From positions 1 through 30,306 of the forward strand of contig DLPY01000056.1 in NCBI GenBank assembly GCA_002478685.1: DNA of 30,306 bases, in the 5' to 3' direction. The notes under the pieces were generated by a model. That model saw only the letters and a list, made by a program, of their open reading frames with translations, was not told where the DNA came from and ran no database searches. The position numbers and the translations under genes are program-made. The DNA is from Flavobacteriaceae bacterium UBA7446. Lineage in GTDB: Bacteria; Bacteroidota; Bacteroidia; Flavobacteriales; Flavobacteriaceae. Position 1 is the stretch's first letter. Every line of letters begins with the position of its first letter. This document shows positions 7,947 to 16,043 of the stretch, piece by piece.

Positions 7947-8176
7947 TGCTTTTTCTTTACCGACAAGATAGCAACAACTAATGTTGCAAAACCAGCTAGC
8001 ACTAACGTAGGTGCTATACGTATTCGCATTGTACTGTAAATTTCAGGATTAAACACATTGGGGTCATCACTACCACCACCTGACATAAGCACAAAACCCA
8101 ACACAATCAGTGCAAGTCCAACTACCATAATCCGGTAGGCGCGTTTGCCAAACAAAAAATCTTTTTCATTTTTCAT
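7943..8176 (-). CDS. DUF3098 small membrane protein
   Basis: A 77-residue protein with two predicted helices (RIMVVGLALIVLGFVLMSGG and TLVLAGFATLVVAILSV) separated by a short loop containing DDPNVFNPEIYS. It matches the Bacteroidota family DUF3098, which as I know it sits between ftsX and uppP. The function is unknown; the location suggests a part in division or envelope assembly. It lies 2 bases after ftsX and overlaps uppP by 4. Confidence 0.88.
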   Translation of the reverse strand: MKNEKDFLFGKRAYRIMVVGLALIVLGFVLMSGGGSDDPNVFNPEIYSTMRIRIAPTLVLAGFATLVVAILSVKKKQ

Positions 8177-8178
8177 AA

Positions 8179-9048
8179 TCAGTAGATAATGTCATAGGTT
8201 AAACGGAGGTGTTTGTGAGTAGCAAACCAAGCACTAATGCCACAAATAAGCAACGAACAACTCAAAATAGCCGCAGCCAAAACTATAATTGAGAATTGAT
8301 TTTCCCACCAATTGATTTGCGGCACGAGTTGCATCAAAAAATTTAAAACTCCTACAAAACCTACTAGAGCAAGCAGAGCACTCAACGCTCCAAGCCCCAT
8401 ATAGCGCCAAATAAAAGGACGTCGAATAAAACTCTTTTTTGCACCAACTAGCAACATGGTTTGGATGATAAGTCGTTTGCTGTAAATAGATAATTTGATG
8501 GAGTGATTGATAAGCAACAGCGCAATTGCTATAAAAATACAACTACACACCAACAACCAAAACCCAAATTTTTGAATATTTTGGTTGAGCAGTACGATAA
8601 GCGGACGATCGTAAAGAACTTCGGAAATAAAGGGTTTTTGTTCCATTACGTCACTCAAACTGTCCAAAACTTCTGTGGTAACAAAATCGGCTTTTAGTCC
8701 AATATCAAGTGCGTCTTGTAGCGGATTATATCCCAAAAAATCCATGAAGTCCTCTCCTATAGTAGCCCTATGCTCAGAAGCTGCCGTTTCTTTGGACACA
8801 AACCGCACCACTCTTGTAAAAGGAGCTAATCGCATGGTAGTAACCAGTTGTTCACGTTCCATTTCTTTGGTCTCGTCTTCCAAAAAAACTGTCATGGTCA
8901 CTTGCTCTTTAAAGTAGTTGGCAATCGATTGACTATTGAGCAAAACAAAGCCCAAAATGCTCAACACAAATAGTACGAGTGTGGAGCTGCTAAAAACAGA
9001 AAAGTAGGAAGCAAAAAGGCGTCTTTTGTAAATGCGGGTTGCAGACAT
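8179..9048 (-). CDS. ftsX: Cell-division protein FtsX (ABC-type permease)
   Basis: Membrane partner of the ATPase FtsE; the pair controls peptidoglycan hydrolases at the division site. The start MSATRIYKRRL at 9048 gives 289 residues. The longer reading from 9213 runs over the leuS promoter and start region and is rejected. Layout: cytoplasmic N terminus, helix 1 (about 13-37), a periplasmic domain of about 110 residues, then three more helices toward the C terminus, the FtsX four-helix plan. No ftsE lies next to it. It heads the minus-strand run ending in tag and is divergent from leuS. I could not identify a clean promoter for it. Confidence 0.93.
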   Translation of the reverse strand: MSATRIYKRRLFASYFSVFSSSTLVLFVLSILGFVLLNSQSIANYFKEQVTMTVFLEDETKEMEREQLVTTMRLAPFTRVVRFVSKETAASEHRATIGEDFMDFLGYNPLQDALDIGLKADFVTTEVLDSLSDVMEQKPFISEVLYDRPLIVLLNQNIQKFGFWLLVCSCIFIAIALLLINHSIKLSIYSKRLIIQTMLLVGAKKSFIRRPFIWRYMGLGALSALLALVGFVGVLNFLMQLVPQINWWENQFSIIVLAAAILSCSLLICGISAWFATHKHLRLTYDIIY

Positions 9049-9125
9049 AGTTGTTCTAAGGTATAAAAATAGAAAATATGAACGAACAATCTTGCTACAT
9101 TTTCTAAAGACCGTACTTAAAGTGT

Positions 9126-9133
9126 TATTTTTG
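9126..9133 (+). promoter_or_regulatory. leuS promoter -7 box (TATTTTTG)
   Basis: Exact TAnnTTTG match 16 bases before the preferred leuS ATG. It predicts a leader of only about 13 bases. There is no TTG at the expected -33 distance. Confidence 0.55.
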
Positions 9134-9149
9134 TTGTTTAATTGTGTAT

Positions 9150-11963
9150 ATGGGATATCCGTTTCAAGACATAGAAAAAAAATGGCAAGCATTTTGGGCA
9201 GAAAAGCAAACATATAAAGTTGTGCAACCTTCTGATAAACCTAAGTTTTATGTATTGGATATGTTTCCTTATCCATCAGGAGCCGGACTACATGTTGGGC
9301 ATCCACTAGGATATATTGCCAGCGACATAGTAGCGCGTTACAAACGCCACAAAGGCTTTAATGTGTTGCACCCTCAGGGATATGACTCTTTTGGACTACC
9401 CGCCGAACAGTACGCTATTCAAACCGGACAACACCCAGCTATTACTACTGATGCCAATATTAAACGCTATCGGGAGCAGTTAGACCGCATGGGCTTTTCT
9501 TTTGATTGGTCAAGAGAAGTACGCACCTCAGACCCCTCCTATTACCGTTGGACACAATGGATTTTTTCGCTTTTGTTTGATGCGTGGTACGATAAAAAAC
9601 AGGACAAAGCACGCCCAATAGATGCGCTTATTCGGCATTTGGAACGATATGGCACAAAAGATTTGAATGCCGCTTGTGATGACGATAGCATATCATATAC
9701 TGCTGCGGATTGGCATGGCATGAGTAAGGAGGAAAAGGAAACATTTTTACTTCGATTTCGCCTTACCTATTTGGCAGAAACTGAAGTAAACTGGTGCCAT
9801 GCATTGGGGACTGTTCTGGCAAACGATGAGGTGGTGCAGGGTGTTTCGGAGCGTGGAGGTCATCCTGTGGAGCGCAAAAAAATGAAGCAATGGAGTATGC
9901 GTATTTCGGCGTTTGCCGATAGGTTACTTAAAGGCTTGGACTCCTTAGATTGGCCCGAGCCACTTAAGGAGATGCAACGCAACTGGATTGGAAAATCAGT
10001 GGGTGCCAGTGTTCGTTTTTGTGTTGAAAATAGCCACCGAGAAATAAAAGTGTTTACCACAAGGCCTGACACGCTTTTTGGCGTAACCTTTTTAACCTTA
10101 GCTCCAGAGCATGAATGGGTAAATGAAATTACTATTTCTAGTCAAAAAGCAGAAGTGGACGCCTATGTTAAACAGGCGGCACAACGCAGCGAGCGTGAAC
10201 GTATGAGTGAGGTTGGCCTTATTAGTGGAGTGTTTACAGGAGCATTTGCGCTTCATCCGATTACCAACGAAAAAGTACCTATTTGGATTGGTGATTATGT
10301 ACTTGCGGGCTATGGAACGGGAGCCGTGATGGCAGTTCCGTGTGGAGATCAACGTGATTTTGATTTTGCCACACATTTTGATTTGCCAATCAAAAATATT
10401 TTTAAAAATACAGATGTTTCAGAGGCTGCGCATACGTCTAAAGAAAATACAAGAATTGCAAACTCCGATTTTTTAGACGGTCTTTCTGTTGCCGAAGCCA
10501 CGCAAAAAGTGATAGATGCACTTACCAAAAGTGGTATGGGCGAAGGCGCAATAACTTATCGCTTGCGCGATGCGGTATTTAGCCGTCAAAGGTACTGGGG
10601 CGAGCCCATTCCAGTGTATTATGTCAATGGGCAACCACAACTTGTCCCCGATGAATATTTGCCCTTGGAGTTACCAGAAGTTTCTAAATACTTACCCACC
10701 CCTGATGGCGCTCCGCCACTAGGAAATGCAGCCGAATGGGCATGGGATATCACACAAAATAAAGTGGTTTCCAATGACAAAATGGATAACAAAACCGTTT
10801 TTCCATTAGAAAAAAACACCATGCCGGGCTGGGCAGGGAGCTCGTGGTATTTTAATCGCTATATGGATGCGCACAACTCCGATGCTTTTTCAAGCAAAGA
10901 GGCTTTGGCGTATTGGAAAGAAGTGGACTTGTATTTGGGTGGTAACGAACACGCCACAGGACATTTACTTTATGCCCGTTTTTGGCAGTATTTTTTGTAT
11001 GATTTTGATTTCGTTCCCGTTAAAAATTTTGCTAAAAAATTAATAAACCAAGGGATGATTTTAGGAGAAAGTGCCTTTGTATATCGCATTCCAGACACAC
11101 AAATCTATCTTTCCAAAGGGTTGTGCAGAGGCAAAAAAGTTATTCCTGTGCATGTAGATGTTTCCTTGGTATCGGCGCAAAATGAATTAGATATCGATGG
11201 TCTTAAAAAGTGGCAACCTCACTTTTCTGAAGCAACATTTGAGTTAGAAGACAACAAATTTATTGTTGGGCGTGAAGTAGAAAAAATGTCTAAATCCAAA
11301 TATAATATTGTAAATCCAGATGCGATTTGTGATCAATATGGTGCGGACACACTTCGAATGTATGAAATGTTTTTAGGTCCCATTGAGCAAGCAAAACCAT
11401 GGAACACGACAGGCATTTCAGGTGTGAGTAATTTCCTCAATAAATTCTGGCGATTGTTTCACAACGGAGATGATTTTAGTGTCAGTAACGAGCCACCTTC
11501 AAAAAATGCGTTAAAGACGTTGCACAAAACGATTGCAAAAGTAACCCAAGATATAGAGCAGTTTTCGCTTAATACTTCGGTTAGTGCGTTTATGATTGCC
11601 ACAAATGAGCTCACGAATCAGAAGTGTAATCACCGTGAAATTTTGGAGCCACTTATCGTATTACTTGCTCCTTTTGCGCCCCATATTTGCGAGGAACTAT
11701 GGTCGCATTTAGGGCACAGCGATTCTGTGACAACGGCAAGCTACCCTGTGGCAAACCCAGACTATTTGCAAGACGACACCAAAGCATATCCAATTAGTTT
11801 TAATGGAAAAATGCGATTTACGCTGGCGTTGCCTACTTCGCTTAGTAAAGACGAAATTGAAACAGCCGTGATGCAAGAGGAACGTACCCAAAACTATTTG
11901 GACGGAAAAACTCCCAAAAAAGTGATCGTAGTGCCAAATAAAATTGTGAACATTGTAGTTTAA
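9150..11963 (+). CDS. leuS: Leucyl-tRNA synthetase
   Basis: Charges tRNA-Leu and edits mischarged amino acids. The 937-residue class I synthetase has its HIGH signature as HVGH (residues 48-51, in YPSGAGLHVGHPLGY) and an intact KMSKS at 712-716. The CP1 editing domain lies between them, with FTTRPDTLFGVTF and YGTGAVMAVPCGDQRDFDFA. The C-terminal anticodon-binding part contains LLAPFAPHICEELW. The ATG at 9150 is preferred over an in-frame GTG at 9144, because MGYPFQDIEKKWQ matches the family start. An insert before the editing domain (about residues 150-200) is typical of Bacteroidota LeuRS. The SemiSWEET gene begins one base after its stop. Confidence 0.97.
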   Translation: MGYPFQDIEKKWQAFWAEKQTYKVVQPSDKPKFYVLDMFPYPSGAGLHVGHPLGYIASDIVARYKRHKGFNVLHPQGYDSFGLPAEQYAIQTGQHPAITTDANIKRYREQLDRMGFSFDWSREVRTSDPSYYRWTQWIFSLLFDAWYDKKQDKARPIDALIRHLERYGTKDLNAACDDDSISYTAADWHGMSKEEKETFLLRFRLTYLAETEVNWCHALGTVLANDEVVQGVSERGGHPVERKKMKQWSMRISAFADRLLKGLDSLDWPEPLKEMQRNWIGKSVGASVRFCVENSHREIKVFTTRPDTLFGVTFLTLAPEHEWVNEITISSQKAEVDAYVKQAAQRSERERMSEVGLISGVFTGAFALHPITNEKVPIWIGDYVLAGYGTGAVMAVPCGDQRDFDFATHFDLPIKNIFKNTDVSEAAHTSKENTRIANSDFLDGLSVAEATQKVIDALTKSGMGEGAITYRLRDAVFSRQRYWGEPIPVYYVNGQPQLVPDEYLPLELPEVSKYLPTPDGAPPLGNAAEWAWDITQNKVVSNDKMDNKTVFPLEKNTMPGWAGSSWYFNRYMDAHNSDAFSSKEALAYWKEVDLYLGGNEHATGHLLYARFWQYFLYDFDFVPVKNFAKKLINQGMILGESAFVYRIPDTQIYLSKGLCRGKKVIPVHVDVSLVSAQNELDIDGLKKWQPHFSEATFELEDNKFIVGREVEKMSKSKYNIVNPDAICDQYGADTLRMYEMFLGPIEQAKPWNTTGISGVSNFLNKFWRLFHNGDDFSVSNEPPSKNALKTLHKTIAKVTQDIEQFSLNTSVSAFMIATNELTNQKCNHREILEPLIVLLAPFAPHICEELWSHLGHSDSVTTASYPVANPDYLQDDTKAYPISFNGKMRFTLALPTSLSKDEIETAVMQEERTQNYLDGKTPKKVIVVPNKIVNIVV

Positions 11964-11964
11964 A

Positions 11965-12222
11965 ATGCTTAACCCAGAATATATCGGCTTTTTTGCTGCC
12001 ATATTGACCACTTCTGCCTTTTTACCGCAAGCATATAAAATTTGGAAGGCCAAAACAGCTGACGGATTGTCGCTAACGATGTATGCCGTTATGGGAACAG
12101 GAACGCTATGTTGGTTTATTTATGGCGTTTTGATTAAAAGTCCTTCTGTAATTGTGGCAAATGCAGTCTCAATTTCCATTATCATTTTTATTATTATTTT
12201 TATGTTCCGCTCAAAAAAGTAG
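11965..12222 (+). CDS. SemiSWEET (PQ-loop) small transporter
   Basis: An 85-residue, three-helix membrane protein: half of a SWEET/MtN3 transporter that dimerises to move sugars or similar small solutes. The PQ motif is at residues 21-22 in SAFLPQAYKIWKAKTADGLSL, followed by helices ending in a long Ile/Phe-rich segment and the basic tail RSKK. It begins one base after the leuS stop, so it depends on leuS transcription unless a promoter lies inside leuS. The substrate cannot be inferred. Confidence 0.92.
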   Translation: MLNPEYIGFFAAILTTSAFLPQAYKIWKAKTADGLSLTMYAVMGTGTLCWFIYGVLIKSPSVIVANAVSISIIIFIIIFMFRSKK

Positions 12223-12258
12223 CGTGGTACGTTGTTTGCTAATATTTAATTAAAAATT

Positions 12259-12951
12259 ATGTACGCAGAATATTATTTACTTATCATTGTTTTTGCTGGA
12301 GCCAGTATGTGGGTTCAATACAAGCTTAAATCTAAGTTTAAGCAATACTCAAAAGTGCAGTTGCGCAATCAAATGTCGGGCAAGGAAATTGCTGAAAAAA
12401 TGCTTTCCGACCACGGCATTCGTGATGTTAACGTGACAGCCGTTCACGGAAAGCTCACTGACCATTACAATCCAAAAAACAAAACCGTAAACCTTAGCGA
12501 AAGTGTATATCATGAACGCAATGCAGCGGCGGCAGCCGTAGCAGCACACGAATGTGGTCATGCGGTGCAGCATGCACAAAGCTATGAGTGGTTGCAGTTT
12601 CGTTCGCTGTTGGTGCCTGTTGTAAGTGTTGCTTCGCAGTTATCTATGTACATTATTTTTGGCGGCTTTATGTTAGGAATTGGCTCTGCAATGGGCTATA
12701 ACTTAGCAGTAGCAGGCGTGGTACTTTTTAGTTTGGGTACGCTTTTTAGTTTTATTACATTACCTGTTGAATACGATGCTAGTAACCGTGCCTTAGCGTG
12801 GCTGCAACGAAAAAACATAGTGAATCAGCAAGAATATGTCATGTCTAAAGATGCCCTAAAATGGGCTGCACGGACCTACGTGGTTGCTGCCATTGGGTCA
12901 CTGGCAACACTTATTTATTTTGCACTCAGAGTAGCAAGCTCTAGACGTTAA
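12259..12951 (+). CDS. YugP-type membrane zinc metallopeptidase
   Basis: A 230-residue membrane protein of the YugP/Zn-peptidase_2 family. An N-terminal helix (about 5-20) is followed by a cytosolic-looking segment and the zinc-binding HExxH as HECGH (residues 97-101) with VQHAQSYEWLQFRS after it. Then come two helices, the conserved LPVEYDASNRALAWL (acidic third-ligand region) and a final helix. The substrate is unknown; the family is widespread and poorly studied. The gene lies 36 bases after SemiSWEET. Its stop codon interleaves with the convergent Lrp gene stop inside TTAA. Confidence 0.93.
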   Translation: MYAEYYLLIIVFAGASMWVQYKLKSKFKQYSKVQLRNQMSGKEIAEKMLSDHGIRDVNVTAVHGKLTDHYNPKNKTVNLSESVYHERNAAAAAVAAHECGHAVQHAQSYEWLQFRSLLVPVVSVASQLSMYIIFGGFMLGIGSAMGYNLAVAGVVLFSLGTLFSFITLPVEYDASNRALAWLQRKNIVNQQEYVMSKDALKWAARTYVVAAIGSLATLIYFALRVASSRR

Positions 12952-13418
12952 ATATTGATTTGACGATCGATTTGTTGGTGAAGTGAAATAAACGTTTCAG
13001 TTCTCGAGACCCCTTCTATAGATTGTATGTTGTTATTGAGCAGTTGCATCAAGTGCTCATTGTTTTTACATAAAATTTTAATCAAAATACTCCAATTTCC
13101 TGTGGTGTAGTGGCATTCTACCACTTCAGGGATTTTTTTCAGTTGGGACACCGCTTCGGGATTTCGCATGGCTTTGTCCAAATAAACACCAATATAGGCT
13201 GTTGTGGTATAACCAAGCGATGACGGATTGAGTTTGAGATAACTCCCTTGTATAAGACTTGCATCTTCTAGTTTTTTGATGCGCTGATGCACTGCAGACC
13301 CAGATAGATTAAGTTGTCGTGCAATTTCTTGCACTGGTGTTCGGGCGTTGTCCATAAGCATACGCAAAATAGCCTTATCAATACCGTCTAGTGAAATGTG
13401 TTCTTCTATTTTTTTCAA
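12948..13418 (-). CDS. Lrp/AsnC-family transcriptional regulator
   Basis: Feast/famine regulator of 156 residues: an N-terminal winged helix-turn-helix (IDKAILRMLMDNARTPVQEIA with recognition region LSGSAVHQRIKKLE) and a C-terminal RAM ligand domain (YIGVYLDKAM through SIEGVSRTETFISLHQ). The effector is probably an amino acid. The start is unusual. The only reasonable in-frame start is TTG at 13418, while an ATG five bases upstream is out of frame and stops after two codons (ATG GAT TGA). This may be a real TTG start with coupled translation, or a one-base error. It is divergent from the DUF423 gene and so could regulate it or itself. Confidence 0.9.
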   Translation of the reverse strand: MKKIEEHISLDGIDKAILRMLMDNARTPVQEIARQLNLSGSAVHQRIKKLEDASLIQGSYLKLNPSSLGYTTTAYIGVYLDKAMRNPEAVSQLKKIPEVVECHYTTGNWSILIKILCKNNEHLMQLLNNNIQSIEGVSRTETFISLHQQIDRQINI

Positions 13419-13467
13419 TCCATTTATTTTGGTGTGTAAACATAGTAAACTATTTTAGAAAAAATAT

Positions 13468-13851
13468 ATGATGACACATAATCAAAGCAGCATTTGGGGC
13501 GCACTATTTTGCGGAACTGCCGTTATTTTGGGTGCGTTTGGCGCCCATTTACTAGAAAATTACCTAAGTGTAGATGCATTACAATCGTATGAGGTGGGTA
13601 TGCGCTATCAGTTTTTCCATGGATTAGCATTACTTTTTTTAAGTGTAGATAAAAACGCATTCGCAAAGCGCACCGCACTACTTTTTGTAGTTGGAACAAT
13701 TTTGTTTTCGGGGTCTATTTATGGATTATCACTTAACGATAATACAACTGTAACACAGTTGTCAAAACTGCTTGGGCCTGTAACACCCATCGGTGGGATA
13801 TTACTTATTTTGGGCTGGATTAATTTGGTAATAGGATACTTTCGAAGCTAA
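13468..13851 (+). CDS. DUF423 (YgdD-like) membrane protein
   Basis: 127 residues with four predicted helices. It matches DUF423, whose E. coli member is YgdD: GAFGAHLLENYLS near the N terminus, the YEVGMRYQFFHGLALL block, and the C-terminal GPVTPIGGILLILGWINLV. The family function is not established. A second ATG immediately follows the first, so the start could be one codon later. Its stop directly abuts the hemD stop on the other strand. Confidence 0.9.
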   Translation: MMTHNQSSIWGALFCGTAVILGAFGAHLLENYLSVDALQSYEVGMRYQFFHGLALLFLSVDKNAFAKRTALLFVVGTILFSGSIYGLSLNDNTTVTQLSKLLGPVTPIGGILLILGWINLVIGYFRS

Positions 13852-14637
13852 TCAGCGCTTGTTGGCAATGGCAATATAGTCGTCAAGGGCTTTGGTCATC
13901 GAAGAATTTTCTTGTGTTGGCACCAAAATATCAATGCGAAGACCTTTGTCTTCGGCAGCCTTTTTTGTAGAAGGACCAAATACCGCTATGCGCGTATCAT
14001 TCTGCTCAAAATCAGGAAAATTGTGGAATAACGATTCAATTCCAGATGGACTAAAAAACACTAAAATATCGTAGTATACATCACGTAAGTCTGACAAGTC
14101 ACTGATAACTGTTTTGTAGAAAACTCCTTTGGTCCATTTAATGCCCGAAGCGTCAATAGTCTTTGGAATACTTGGCTTTAACACATCAGAACACGGAAAT
14201 AAAAACTTCTCTTCTTTGTATTTAACAGCTTCTTTTAGCACATCATCAAGCGTACGTAACCCTACATACACTTTGCGCTTGCGGTATACAATATATTTTT
14301 GGAGGTAAAAGGCAACCGCCTCAGACTGACAAAAATAGCGCAATGTATTAGGAACTGTGTAACGAAGTTCCTCAGCAATACGGAAAAAGTGATCAACCGC
14401 ATTTCGACTGGTAAAGATTATAGCCGAAAACTTGGTAATATCAATTTTTTGCATACGCACTTCCCTCGAAGATACTCCCTCAACATGAATAAAGGGACGA
14501 AAGTCTATGGTAACTTTTCGTTTTTCAATGAGTTGATTGTATGGAGAATTTTCAATTGATGGTGCAGGCTGTGAAATCAATATGGTTTTCACTTTTGCGG
14601 GTTTTGTCAAAATTTGAGTGTTTGTTTCAATAGCCAT
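13852..14637 (-). CDS. hemD: Uroporphyrinogen-III synthase-like protein
   Basis: Predicted to close and invert hydroxymethylbilane to uroporphyrinogen III in haem synthesis. The 261-residue protein shows the two-lobed HemD pattern: IIFTSRNAVDHFF in the first half and FFSPSGIESLF in the second, with FPCSDVLKPSIP between. The sequence agrees with proteins annotated hemD in Flavobacteriia from memory (for example IDFRPFIHVEGVS). The start at 14637 (MAIETNTQ) is preferred over 14661. It overlaps the end of the DUF4271 gene by 31 bases. No other haem gene is nearby. HemD is a low-identity family, so the function is less certain than the fold. Confidence 0.87.
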   Translation of the reverse strand: MAIETNTQILTKPAKVKTILISQPAPSIENSPYNQLIEKRKVTIDFRPFIHVEGVSSREVRMQKIDITKFSAIIFTSRNAVDHFFRIAEELRYTVPNTLRYFCQSEAVAFYLQKYIVYRKRKVYVGLRTLDDVLKEAVKYKEEKFLFPCSDVLKPSIPKTIDASGIKWTKGVFYKTVISDLSDLRDVYYDILVFFSPSGIESLFHNFPDFEQNDTRIAVFGPSTKKAAEDKGLRIDILVPTQENSSMTKALDDYIAIANKR

Positions 14638-15248
14638 AAGGGGCCGATTTCTGAGGCGCAAATATACAAAATAATGTACACTTTTTTGATTGACATTAAT
14701 CTAAAATATAATTTTATAAAACGAAAGTGTATTCCTATTAATCCAATTAGATATCCCAATGCTAATAAGCGTGTACCTATGGATGACAACGAAACATAAA
14801 TGAGTATTAACGTCAAGCAGGCAAATATAAAAGCCCACTTTTCTTTAAAGACAGTGCGTATGTAAAATATTTTTAAAAGCCCTTCTTGTTTTCCCAGCAT
14901 GGCAACTAAGCCGCCTTCTAAAAGTGTTTTTGCTGCCCAAAACAGTACAAACATTCCTGCCCATGATAAAATAGGGATGTCGAAACTAGCAGCACTAAGA
15001 TTTTCAGAGAGAAACACCTGCGTCATCAGCCCAAAAATAAGTGCTCTAAAAACAAAACCGACCAGCGAAAAAGCTTTGCTTTCGTTGAAGGGCTTATAGA
15101 GTTCTGCATTGCTGTTTGATCGTTTCCAAAAAAACACCATTGAATGGTATCGCACGGGGTTGAGAAATTTTAGAACTACAAAAAGTACAAGGACAACTAG
15201 TAGGTAAAGTCCCAAATGTGATGTGCTAAGCTCCCTAAGCGTGTACAT
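14607..15248 (-). CDS. DUF4271 integral membrane protein
   Basis: A 213-residue protein with about six helices, matching the Bacteroidota family DUF4271. It has the NPVRYHSMVFFW block near residue 30, KTLLEGGLVAMLGKQE midway, and a C-terminal half rich in Ile/Leu ending in EIGPLWLLKQTLKF. The function is unknown. In this phylum it is commonly followed by hemD, here with a 31-base overlap, so co-transcription is nearly certain. Its promoter box ends only 5 bases before the ATG, suggesting a leaderless or near-leaderless message. Confidence 0.88.
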   Translation of the reverse strand: MYTLRELSTSHLGLYLLVVLVLFVVLKFLNPVRYHSMVFFWKRSNSNAELYKPFNESKAFSLVGFVFRALIFGLMTQVFLSENLSAASFDIPILSWAGMFVLFWAAKTLLEGGLVAMLGKQEGLLKIFYIRTVFKEKWAFIFACLTLILIYVSLSSIGTRLLALGYLIGLIGIHFRFIKLYFRLMSIKKVYIILYICASEIGPLWLLKQTLKF

Positions 15249-15252
15249 ACCA

Positions 15253-15260
15253 CAAAAGTA
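15253..15260 (-). promoter_or_regulatory. Promoter -7 box of DUF4271-hemD (TACTTTTG)
   Basis: Exact TAnnTTTG on the minus strand, ending 5 bases before the DUF4271 ATG at 15248. The predicted transcript therefore starts at or within a base or two of the start codon. There is no TTG at -33. Confidence 0.5.
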
Positions 15261-15311
15261 TCTATTTTTTTAAGGTAGGCTCACACATTTAAATACGTAT
15301 TTTAGCTGCTA

Positions 15312-16043
15312 ATGAATCCAGTTGTTGTTGTTATCCCCACCTATAATGAGGCTGAAAATATTCAATCTATCATTAAGGCGGTTTTGGCATTACCCATTGC
15401 CACCGATATTTTGGTTGTAGATGACAATTCTCCAGATGGGACAGCAGCAATTGTAGAAGGTTTGATGGAGCAACACCTGCAAGTACAGCTTACTGTGCGC
15501 AAAAAAAAAGAAGGGCTTGGTCCAGCTTATGTTCACGGATTTAAATGGGCACTCGACAAAGGATATTTATATCTTTTTGAAATGGATGCTGATTTTTCAC
15601 ACCCGCCAGAGGCACTTGTGCCTATGCTTGAGGTATTAGAGCATAACAAAGCTGATTTAGTTGTTGGCTCACGCTACAAAAAAGGAATTCGTGTGAGACA
15701 GTGGCCGTTGGGAAGAATCATGCTATCGCTGGGTGCGTCGCTTTACGTGCGACTTATTACGGGACTTCCCATTGCAGACCCCACTGCAGGGTTTGTGGGA
15801 CATCGCACTGATGTGCTTCGCGCGTTGGACTTAGAAGATATTCAGTTTAAGGGATATGCCTTTCAAATTGCGCTTAAATTTTGGGCGTGGAAAAAGGGTT
15901 TTCGTATTGCCGAATTCCCTATTATTTTTACAGACAGAATTCAAGGCGATTCAAAAATGAACAGTTCCATCATAAGCGAAGCTATTTTTGGAATTTGGAC
16001 CATGAAATGGCGGAGTATGTTCAAAAAACAAAAACATGAATAA
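15312..16043 (+). CDS. Polyprenol-phosphate mannosyltransferase-like GT2
   Basis: A 243-residue soluble glycosyltransferase of family 2, closest to dolichyl/polyprenyl-phosphate mannose synthases (Dpm1-like). It has VVIPTYNEAENI (6-17), VVDDNSPDGTA (Asp37, Asp38) and the metal-binding EMDADFSH (Asp92, Asp94), then VVGSRYKKGIRV and the acceptor-region block ADPTAGFVGHR. No C-terminal membrane domain is present, unlike many bacterial relatives. It overlaps pyrC by 8 bases, so the two are translationally coupled. It contains a run of nine A at 15501-15509. The nucleotide sugar and lipid acceptor are inferred from family. Confidence 0.92.
   Translation: MNPVVVVIPTYNEAENIQSIIKAVLALPIATDILVVDDNSPDGTAAIVEGLMEQHLQVQLTVRKKKEGLGPAYVHGFKWALDKGYLYLFEMDADFSHPPEALVPMLEVLEHNKADLVVGSRYKKGIRVRQWPLGRIMLSLGASLYVRLITGLPIADPTAGFVGHRTDVLRALDLEDIQFKGYAFQIALKFWAWKKGFRIAEFPIIFTDRIQGDSKMNSSIISEAIFGIWTMKWRSMFKKQKHE

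Noticed and set aside
8179..9048. FtsX as a MacB-type transporter permease
   Set aside because: Size, four-helix order and the ftsX-DUF3098-uppP context favour FtsX.
9049..9213. Long N-terminal extension of FtsX
   Set aside because: It would run across the leuS promoter and start, and its residues do not fit FtsX; MSATRIYKRR at 9048 fits.
11709..12053. Minus-strand ORF across the leuS-SemiSWEET junction
   Set aside because: It is the shadow of two well-supported genes; its composition is not protein-like.
15298..15305. TATTTTAG as a promoter box for the GT2-pyrC operon
   Set aside because: One mismatch to TAnnTTTG and only 7 bases from the ATG; not distinct enough from AT-rich background.
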